Shown one piece after another: positions 6,776 through 10,853 of a stretch of DNA of 10,853 nucleotides; positions within the stretch are counted from its first letter, which is position 1, and each line of letters begins with the position of its first letter. The stretch covers positions 1 through 10,853 of the forward strand of contig CANMOP010000036.1 of assembly GCA_947499615.1 (NCBI GenBank). Reading direction: 5' to 3'. The notes under the pieces were generated by a model. The model had not been told where the DNA came from. It worked only from the letters and a program-made list of their open reading frames with translations, and made no database searches. The position numbers and the translations under genes are program-made. Source of the stretch: RH-chloro-G1 sp003670575. GTDB taxonomy: Bacteria > Chloroflexota > Dehalococcoidia > UBA2979.

Positions 6776-6800
6776 GCCCGCCGACGGGATGCCGGCGGGC
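6776..6800 (-). other. GC-rich hairpin in the gap between hydrolase and KAS II genes
   Basis: An 8-bp perfect stem (GCCCGCCG at 6776-6783 paired with CGGCGGGC at 6793-6800, loop of nine) lies in the 55-base gap. It is not followed by a T-run on the minus strand. It ends directly at the alternative GTG start (6773-6775) of KAS II. It could be a factor-dependent pause site, an mRNA processing or stability element, or chance in GC-rich DNA. Confidence 0.4.
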
Positions 6801-6809
6801 TTCGACGTG

Positions 6810-7679
6810 TTAGAGCGGGCTGATGGAGAGGCTCTGCAGGAACTCGCGAATGTGCTGCGAGAGCGCGCTCGGCTGGTCCGTGGGCACCGAGTGCCCGGCC
6901 TCCTCGATCAGCGAGCGGCGCGAGCCCAGGATGCGGCGGTGCAGTCGTTGCACAGCCTCGGGCGTGATCATGTCCGTCTCGGAGCCAGTCACGATCATCA
7001 CCGGGCACTGCACGTGCTCCACGGAGTCCCAGAGGTTCTGCAGCCGACGCTGTCCCGGATCCGCTTCGGGCGGACGGGCCGTGGCGTCGCGGAAGATGGC
7101 GTCGAACGCCCACGCGAACCCGCCGTCGTCGGTCGGGGCGAGCGAGGCGCGGGCGCGACGCTCCAGCTGCTCGGTGGTCGCGTACGGGTAGTAGCGGTGG
7201 AAGACCTCCACGAGGTCGCTCATCGCCGCGAACTCGTCGCCGGTCGCAACCACACGGCGCATGGTCTCCACGCCACTGCGCAGCACCTCAGGCGCCACCT
7301 CGATGGCGATGAGAGCGGTCACCATGTCCGGGTGCTCCGCCGCGAAGCAGATCGCGTTGGCGCCGCCCATGCCGTGCCCGATTAGCGTCACCGTGCGCAG
7401 GCCGAGCAGTTCGACGATTGCCTCGAGATCCGCGACCTGGGAGGCGCGGCTGTAGTCGTGGTCGGGTACGCGGTCGGTCTTGCCGTAGCCGCGCTGATCC
7501 AGCGCGATCACCCGGTACTCGCGGGAGAGGTCGGCGGCGACTTCATCCCAGGCGGAGGCGGTCTGCGCGTAGTCGTGCAGGAGCACCAGCGCGTGCTTAG
7601 TGCGGACATCGCCCCACTCCCGGTAATGGAAGTTGAGCCCATTCGCCTCGATGACCTGATCCTGGGAACGATTTACCAC
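6810..7679 (-). CDS. Alpha/beta-hydrolase-fold protein lacking the nucleophile serine
   Basis: With the GTG start at 7677-7679 the product is 289 residues. The fold is clear: ALVLLHDYAQTASAWDEV (oxyanion-loop region), VIALDQRGYGKTDR, LIGHGMGGANA at the nucleophile elbow, CPVMIVTGSETDMITP (acid Asp236) and EEAGHSVPTDQP (base His263). The elbow should read GxSxG, but residue 103 is Gly (GHGMGG, codon at 7371-7373), so a classical esterase, lipase or haloperoxidase mechanism is not possible. The HG of the oxyanion loop is HD. It may be a pseudoenzyme, a lyase-like or ligand-binding member, or inactive. The frame extends to an ATG at 7772, but a TACAAT -10 lies inside that extension and those residues are not family-like. 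KAS II follows on the same strand. Confidence 0.85.
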   Translation of the reverse strand: MVNRSQDQVIEANGLNFHYREWGDVRTKHALVLLHDYAQTASAWDEVAADLSREYRVIALDQRGYGKTDRVPDHDYSRASQVADLEAIVELLGLRTVTLIGHGMGGANAICFAAEHPDMVTALIAIEVAPEVLRSGVETMRRVVATGDEFAAMSDLVEVFHRYYPYATTEQLERRARASLAPTDDGGFAWAFDAIFRDATARPPEADPGQRRLQNLWDSVEHVQCPVMIVTGSETDMITPEAVQRLHRRILGSRRSLIEEAGHSVPTDQPSALSQHIREFLQSLSISPL

Positions 7680-7762
7680 CGGTGTCGCACACTTTCGCCA
7701 GCCGCCGCCGTCTCGGACGCCGAGGCTCCGTAGACGGGGATGCGCCAAGTTGAAGGGGCGAT

Positions 7763-7768
7763 ATTGTA
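7763..7768 (-). promoter_or_regulatory. -10 element candidate (TACAAT) for the hydrolase-KAS II transcript
   Basis: The minus strand reads TACAAT, the same hexamer found ahead of thyX. It lies immediately after the upstream ATG of the hydrolase frame, so transcription would start downstream of that ATG, favouring the GTG at 7679 as the true start with a leader of about 75 bases. No convincing -35 is visible. Confidence 0.4.
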
Positions 7769-7772
7769 GCAT

Positions 7773-7989
7773 TGGCTGGCGTTGTGCGCGCCCCGGTGGG
7801 CGAAGTGATCCTCGTCCGTCTGTCGGCGCCCCGATGCCCGAGGCCGTGGCATGTGCGCAGCCTCGCGGGCTACGTCTGCTCTTTGAAGACGTCGCGGGCC
7901 TTCAGCGGCTGTGCGGGGCGGGCGTTCGGCTTCAACCACCTCCAGGAACGCGGTGACCTGCGCCTGTGAGACGGTGGTCGGCGCTTGCA
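7773..7989. other. Gene-poor stretch, probably decayed coding sequence
   Basis: No intact gene is visible. On the minus strand, one frame around 7910-7985 reads TTVSQAQVTAFLEVVEAERP, which looks like the start of a tyrosine-recombinase catalytic domain. Another frame ends with LKARDVFKEQT and a TAG near 7876. These pieces are in different frames and too short to name. I read the stretch as debris continuous with the recombinase remnant next to it. Confidence 0.3.
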
Positions 7990-8290
7990 TTACGTGCCAG
8001 CGCACGCGTTCGCTACAGGCCGGCGTGGTGAGCGAGCCCGCGTAGCGCAACATCGTGCTGCCTCGCGGGCGATGGCTTCTCGCCAGTCACTCCGGATCTC
8101 CAGCGACCGGGATATCTCCCCCATCTGTTCATCGACCGGCGGCGTAATGAACGTGCGCCGGTTCGTTTCGCACGAAAGCACGTGCCGTTCACGGTACATG
8201 GCGCGTCCGAGGCGGTTGCGGTCAGCGTGCAGGGCGCTACCGCAACGGGCGCAGCGGATCCATCCCGCTCAGCACGCCTAAAGCCGACCG
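7990..8290 (-). pseudogene. Frameshifted remnant of a large serine recombinase C-terminus
   Basis: On the minus strand, one frame ends with VLSGM at 8261-8275 and continues after one extra base (8260) as IRCARCGSALHADRN, then MYRERHVLSC, VDEQMGEISRSLEI and DWREAIAREAA, down to about 8056. The order LSG-x-I-R-C-x2-C-G, a later single Cys, and DWREAI is that of the zinc-ribbon and C-terminal segment of large serine recombinases (site-specific integrases). The catalytic N-terminal domain is absent, the fourth Cys is missing, and the frame beyond 8056 turns into non-family sequence up to a stop at 7990. It is therefore a broken fragment, not a working integrase. The match is by eye, so the family is likely but not certain. 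Confidence 0.55.
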
Positions 8291-8299
8291 TTCGCGCAG

Positions 8300-8343
8300 C
8301 GACACGTCAGAGGGGGTTCGAAAGTGCCCCCTCTGACGTGTCG
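8300..8343. terminator. 17-bp perfect hairpin downstream of the first Gly-rich gene
   Basis: The stem CGACACGTCAGAGGGGG (8300-8316) pairs perfectly with 8327-8343 around a 10-base loop. It begins 15 bases past the stop of the minus-strand Gly-rich gene, a terminator position. There is no T-run on the minus strand, so it may act as a stability element or non-canonical terminator. It also marks the boundary with the recombinase remnant. Confidence 0.55.
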
Positions 8344-8357
8344 TGAGTTTACTAGCG

Positions 8358-9425
8358 CTACGGAAGGCTCGTGCCAGTCGTCAGGTTGGAGAACAGGTTG
8401 GCGAGGAAGTTCGGCGCGCCAGCCTGGGCACCGCCACCGGCGGCCCCACCCGGTGCGGAGCCACCCGCAGGACTGGCGGAGTTAACGCCTGCCCCGGTTA
8501 CCGGCGGCAAACCGAACAGTGCCCCAGCGGCGGCCGCGGCCGCGGCAGGCGCACCGCCCGTGTTCGCGCCCTGATTCTGATTCCCACTATTACCCGAACC
8601 GAGACCAAAGAAACCAACTGGGGCGGTGCCATTCGGCCCGCCCGAGCCGCCACTGGCGAGGTTCTGCAACCCCTGACCGAATATGCTGACCGACTGCGGC
8701 TGCTGTCCTCCCTGAGCAGGTGCACCACCTAGACCCGCACCACCGCCTTGGCCAGCAAGGCCGGCACCAGTGCCGGTCGGCGCGCCGCTACTATCACTCT
8801 TGAACAGCTGCCCGAGGAAGCCGAACGCGCCACCAGGGGCACCAGAGCCACCAGAGGCGCCAGAGCCACTAGGGCCGCTAGGGCCACCAAAACCACCGAA
8901 GAGTCCGCTAAATGCCGCCCCACCGTTAGTTCCCGGTGCGCCGCCACCGCCTGATGCGCCAGCAGGGGCACCCGGCCCGCCGGTGCCGCCACCGGGTCCG
9001 CCTTGACCACTACCCTGCTGGCCGCCAAATCCAAAGAATCCAGACGGAGCCGATCCACTGGGAGCCGAAGCGCCAACGCCGAAGTTAGCCCCGCTGCCGA
9101 AGAGATTACCTGCACCGCTGAATGAACCACCGGGTGCACTACCACCGGGTGCACCACCACTGGGTGCACCACCACTGGGTCGAGGGGGTGGAGGGGGTGG
9201 TGCACCCGGCCTAGGTGCCGTTTGCTCGGGACCAGCACCCGGAACGGATGGCGTGTTGACCGTCGACGTCATCGCGGCGACAGCCGACTGTTCCGTGACT
9301 CGCACCGATGCCGCTTCGGTAGTGGAGATGAGCAGCGGAAACGCTCCGGACAACACCGCGGCGGAAATTCCCACAGCGGCTAGCAGGCGTACCACGCGGC
9401 GACGATTCCTAGATTTTAGGTGCAC
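8358..9425 (-). CDS. Secreted-type Gly/Ala/Pro-rich low-complexity protein with Phe-Gly clusters
   Basis: The product is 355 residues. The N-terminus is a signal peptide: basic RNRRR, a hydrophobic core (LLAAVGISAAVLSGAFPLLI), and a likely cleavage after STTEA or STTEAA (residue 38-39). A proline stretch (APPPPPPRP) and SGGAP/GGSAP repeats follow. The rest is Gly/Ser/Ala linker broken by aromatic clusters: NLFGSGANFG, SGFFGFGG, SGLFGGFGG, AFGFLGQLF, VGFFGLGSG, ALFGLPP and a C-terminal PNFLANLF. No enzyme domain, LPxTG anchor or triple-helix (Gly-x-y) register is present. The start is GTG at 9423-9425 with AAAGGA about nine bases upstream. I do not recognise a named family; the likely fate is export to the envelope or outside. 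A second protein of the same design lies upstream. Confidence 0.75.
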   Translation of the reverse strand: MHLKSRNRRRVVRLLAAVGISAAVLSGAFPLLISTTEAASVRVTEQSAVAAMTSTVNTPSVPGAGPEQTAPRPGAPPPPPPRPSGGAPSGGAPGGSAPGGSFSGAGNLFGSGANFGVGASAPSGSAPSGFFGFGGQQGSGQGGPGGGTGGPGAPAGASGGGGAPGTNGGAAFSGLFGGFGGPSGPSGSGASGGSGAPGGAFGFLGQLFKSDSSGAPTGTGAGLAGQGGGAGLGGAPAQGGQQPQSVSIFGQGLQNLASGGSGGPNGTAPVGFFGLGSGNSGNQNQGANTGGAPAAAAAAAGALFGLPPVTGAGVNSASPAGGSAPGGAAGGGAQAGAPNFLANLFSNLTTGTSLP

Positions 9426-9478
9426 GATGAAAATCCTTTCGATCGATTCCTACGATCCGATTCCGGGGAGCGCGTGCA

Positions 9479-9760
9479 CTACGCTGGGCACTTGAATCCG
9501 TTGCTAAAACCTTGGAACGACCCCTCGACCGCCGCCTGAACTGCGCCGGACACGATCATCGTGAAGTTCGCACCGTTCTTGCAACTCCAACCGCCAATAG
9601 CGCCTGTGGAGATCACCTTCTCATTCTTGTCCAATGCCGCAAAGGCGCCGTACTGGCCGGTTTGACCGTCGACCTTGATTTCCCCCTGGTTTACGGGGCG
9701 GAAAACAACCGCCTGTGCTCCTTGCCTACACGTCCTAGCAAGGCATGTTTGATCTGCCGC
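9479..9760 (-). pseudogene. Coding-like frame without a start codon (5'-truncated gene or fragment)
   Basis: On the minus strand a 93-codon open frame ends with TAG at 9479-9481 and reads like real protein: AVVFRPVNQGEIKVDGQTG, QYGAFAALDKNEKVIS, GAIGGWSCKNGANFTM, IVSGAVQAAVEGSFQG, FSNGFKCPA. Composition is balanced and beta-rich, and two Cys near the C-terminus (positions 60 and 91) suit an exported disulfide-bonded domain. An in-frame stop (9761-9763) borders it, touching the 48-bp palindrome. No ATG or GTG is found before codon 49, and the first TTG, at codon 43, lacks a ribosome site. It is most simply the C-terminus of a gene whose front was lost, perhaps when the palindrome arrived. I do not know the family. 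Confidence 0.5.
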
Positions 9761-9762
9761 TT

Positions 9763-9810
9763 AATAGCGAGAAAGGCGCCACAGTTAACTGTGGCGCCTT
9801 TCTCGCTATT
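9763..9810. terminator. Perfect 48-bp palindrome, likely bidirectional terminator
   Basis: Two 24-base arms (9763-9786 and 9787-9810) are exact reverse complements with no spacer, centred on GTTAAC. The stem contains GAGAAAGGCGCC and GGCGCCTTTCTC, so on either strand a GC stem is preceded by A's and followed by T's. It lies 37 bases past the stop of the large Gly-rich gene on the minus strand, a suitable terminator position. Perfect spacer-free palindromes of this length are unusual, so a mobile or assembly origin should also be considered. Confidence 0.65.
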
Positions 9811-9847
9811 GGCTGGATGTTCGAGGTTACCCTCGATATAGCTCGCG

Positions 9848-10853
9848 CTACGGCGCCGCCGTCCCGGCGAAGAACCCGCCAGTCTGCGGCGTGCCGGGTC
9901 CACCGCCAGCGCCGCCCGTGGGCTGCGGTGCTAGGTCGGTACCGCCAAAGAAGCCTGCGGGAGGGCTGGCTCCAGGTGCGCCACCAGTGCCGCCCGTGGG
10001 CTGCGGTGCTAGGTCGGTACCGCCAAAGAAGCCTGCGGGAGGGCTGGCACCGGGTCCACCGGCAGCACCAGGTCCACCTGCAGCACCGGGTCCACCGGCA
10101 GCACCAGGTCCACCTGCAGCACCGGGTCCACCTGCCGTTGCCGGTGCTCCACCGGCTCCACCGGGTCCACCTGCAGCGCCGCCACCGAAGAAGAAGTTCC
10201 GTGCGCTTACGGCACCACCAGGTCCACCAGCAGCACCGGGTCCACCTGCAGCACCGGGTTCACCTGCTCCACCCGTGGTGGGACCGAAGAGGCCGAATAG
10301 TCCACCTGCCGTTGCCGGTGCTCCACCGGGTCCACCGGGTCCACCGGGTCCACCTTGCTGACCACCGGGTCCACCGGGTCCACCTTGCTGACCACCGGGT
10401 CCACCGGGTCCACCTTGCTGACCACCGGTGGAGCCACCGAAGAAGCCGCGGAAGCCTCCGTCCGATCCACCGGGTCCACCGGCTCCACCGCCAGGTCCAC
10501 CGCCAGCGCCGGGTCCACCGGGCGACCCAAAGAAGCTAGCGAACCCTGTTGGCTGTCCGGTAGCCCCGCCGAATGGCTGTCCACCTGCAGCGCCGGGTCC
10601 ACCGGCACCGCCAAAGAAGTTGATCCCGTTGTTTGGTCCGAAGGCGAGAGCCGGTCCACCTTGCTGACCACCGGGTCCACCGGGTCCACCTTGCTGACCA
10701 CCGGGTCCACCGGGTCCACCTTGCTGACCACCGGGTCCACCGGGTCCACCTTGCTGACCACCGGGTCCACCGGCAGCGCCGCCACCGAAGAAGAAGTTCC
10801 GTGCGCTTACGGCACCACCAGGTCCACCAGCAGCACCGGGTCCACCGGCAGCA
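9848..10853 (-). CDS. Gly/Pro-rich repeat protein with FFGG clusters (N-terminus beyond the right edge)
   Basis: A minus-strand frame with no start inside the window runs open from 10852 to TAG at 9848-9850, giving the last 334 residues. It consists of GGP, GGQQ and GAAGGPGG spacers broken by phenylalanine clusters: RNFFFGGG (twice), INFFGG, ASFFGSP, RGFFGGST, LFGLFGP, AGFFGGTD (twice) and a final GGFFAG. The commonest unit is ten residues, GGPGGPGGQQ, encoded by 30-bp repeats. Ten is not a multiple of three, so a collagen triple helix is unlikely despite the Gly-Pro content. Valine/aspartate-rich readings of the same DNA (VDPVVSKVDP) are shadow frames. The design matches the signal-peptide protein at 8358-9425, so this one is probably exported too, but its N-terminus is not visible. 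No known family is recognised. Confidence 0.75.
   Translation of the reverse strand, partial: AAGGPGAAGGPGGAVSARNFFFGGGAAGGPGGQQGGPGGPGGQQGGPGGPGGQQGGPGGPGGQQGGPALAFGPNNGINFFGGAGGPGAAGGQPFGGATGQPTGFASFFGSPGGPGAGGGPGGGAGGPGGSDGGFRGFFGGSTGGQQGGPGGPGGQQGGPGGPGGQQGGPGGPGGPGGAPATAGGLFGLFGPTTGGAGEPGAAGGPGAAGGPGGAVSARNFFFGGGAAGGPGGAGGAPATAGGPGAAGGPGAAGGPGAAGGPGAAGGPGASPPAGFFGGTDLAPQPTGGTGGAPGASPPAGFFGGTDLAPQPTGGAGGGPGTPQTGGFFAGTAAP
9911..10048 (-). repeat. Two 60-bp direct repeats (period 78 bp)
   Basis: The segments 9911-9970 and 9989-10048 are identical as far as I can read, joined by an 18-base spacer. In the protein they give two copies of ASPPAGFFGGTDLAPQPTGG. This is a recent tandem duplication near the C-terminus of the Gly-rich protein. 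Confidence 0.8.
10161..10253 (-). repeat. 93-bp direct repeat, copy 1 (copy 2 at 10761-10853)
   Basis: This stretch matches 10761-10853 with two differences that I can see (10172/10772 and 10247/10847). The copies are exactly 600 bp apart and copy 2 runs off the window. Both encode the ARNFFFGGGAAGG module and flanking GGP spacers, suggesting a larger 200-residue repeat period. Confidence 0.8.
10331..10420 (-). repeat. 30-bp tandem repeat array 1 (three units)
   Basis: Three 30-bp units end at 10360, 10390 and 10420, each closing with TTGCTG on the plus strand. They encode GGQQGGPGGP on the minus strand. The units are identical apart from the first base of the first unit. Copy number is likely to vary between strains. 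Confidence 0.85.
10654..10770 (-). repeat. 30-bp tandem repeat array 2 (three full units plus partial ends)
   Basis: Full units 10667-10696, 10697-10726 and 10727-10756 are identical to each other and to array 1. Partial units flank them on both sides. They encode the same ten-residue GGQQGGPGGP unit. Confidence 0.85.
10761..10853 (-). repeat. 93-bp direct repeat, copy 2
   Basis: This is the second copy of the repeat at 10161-10253, truncated by the window edge. It contains the upstream RNFFFGGG cluster and its GGAVSA leader. Confidence 0.8.

Noticed and set aside
6108..7385. Plus-strand 425-codon frame opposite KAS II and the hydrolase
   Set aside because: Ser/Arg/Ala-rich shadow crossing two real minus-strand genes and their gap, without a recognisable domain.
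7673..8053. Minus-strand 126-codon frame as a real small gene
   Set aside because: It runs through the hydrolase promoter and ends inside the hydrolase 5' region. The composition shifts along its length and it looks like debris, though a short tyrosine-recombinase-like stretch within it is noted.
8311..8331. tRNA T-arm-like GGGGGTTCGAAA stretch
   Set aside because: The loop is ten bases and no acceptor, D or anticodon arms can be drawn around it. It is part of the 17-bp hairpin.
9763..9810. CRISPR repeat or attachment site
   Set aside because: There is a single copy with no regularly spaced repeats. The A and T tracts around a GC stem suit a terminator better.
9745..10539. Plus-strand frames with HRVHLQHRVH or PPGPPGPP repeats
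   Set aside because: They are antisense readings of the Gly-rich repeat. Low-complexity DNA stays open in several frames; they have no plausible ribosome site, and the PPGPP frame only mirrors GGP.
10331..10770. CRISPR array
   Set aside because: The 30-bp repeats are directly adjacent, without unique spacers, and lie inside a coding frame.
10207..10785. Minus-strand frame rich in VDPVVSKVDP repeats
   Set aside because: It is a shifted reading of the same 30-bp repeat. The GGPGGQQ frame runs open from the edge to a stop with a sensible FFGG module pattern and matches the neighbouring signal-peptide protein.

Overview
The window comes from a high-GC bacterium. The housekeeping genes (ThyX-type thymidylate synthase, endonuclease IV, KAS II), a small CxxC zinc-ribbon protein of a kind I associate with Chloroflexota, GTG starts and a probable leaderless gene suggest a Chloroflexota-like organism. 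This assignment is inference only; no rRNA or lineage marker is present. The left three quarters (about 1-7,770) is compact and ordinary. The right quarter (about 7,770-10,853) looks accessory: decayed gene fragments, strong palindromes and low-complexity secreted-type proteins.

Left part. A gene end (1-118, +) converges on a minus-strand pair. That pair is a CheY-like receiver that has lost its phosphorylation residues (2356-2886) and a 723-residue membrane protein with a spermidine-synthase-like domain (195-2366). Its best start is a GTG overlapping the receiver's stop. Divergent from these are a small heavy-metal-associated (HMA) protein (2965-3294, probably leaderless) and endonuclease IV, nfo (3297-4157). 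The nfo Shine-Dalgarno surrounds the HMA stop codon, so the two form an operon.

Middle part. Between the convergent nfo and thyX genes lies a 131-bp composite palindrome, with 17-bp perfect terminal inverted repeats and two inner hairpins. Its first repeat contains the nfo stop codon. thyX (4328-5161, -) has an altered signature motif. A 95-residue zinc-ribbon protein (5302-5589, +) overlaps the end of a minus-strand KAS II gene (fabF-like, 5507-6754) tail to tail. KAS II lies downstream of an alpha/beta-hydrolase (6810-7679, -) whose nucleophile serine is replaced by glycine.

Right part. A frameshifted serine-recombinase C-terminus (7990-8290, -) is followed by a 17-bp-stem hairpin. Next come a secreted Gly/Ala/Pro-rich protein with Phe-Gly clusters (8358-9425, -) and a coding-like open frame with no start codon (9479-9760, -). 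A perfect 48-bp palindrome (9763-9810) separates these from a second, larger Gly/Pro-rich protein with repeated FFGG clusters, cut by the right edge (9848-10853, -). The two low-complexity proteins share a design of aromatic FFG/LFG clusters spaced by Gly-Pro-Gln-Ser linkers. They are the most unusual content here. None of the systems known to me as defence or biosynthetic clusters is visible.
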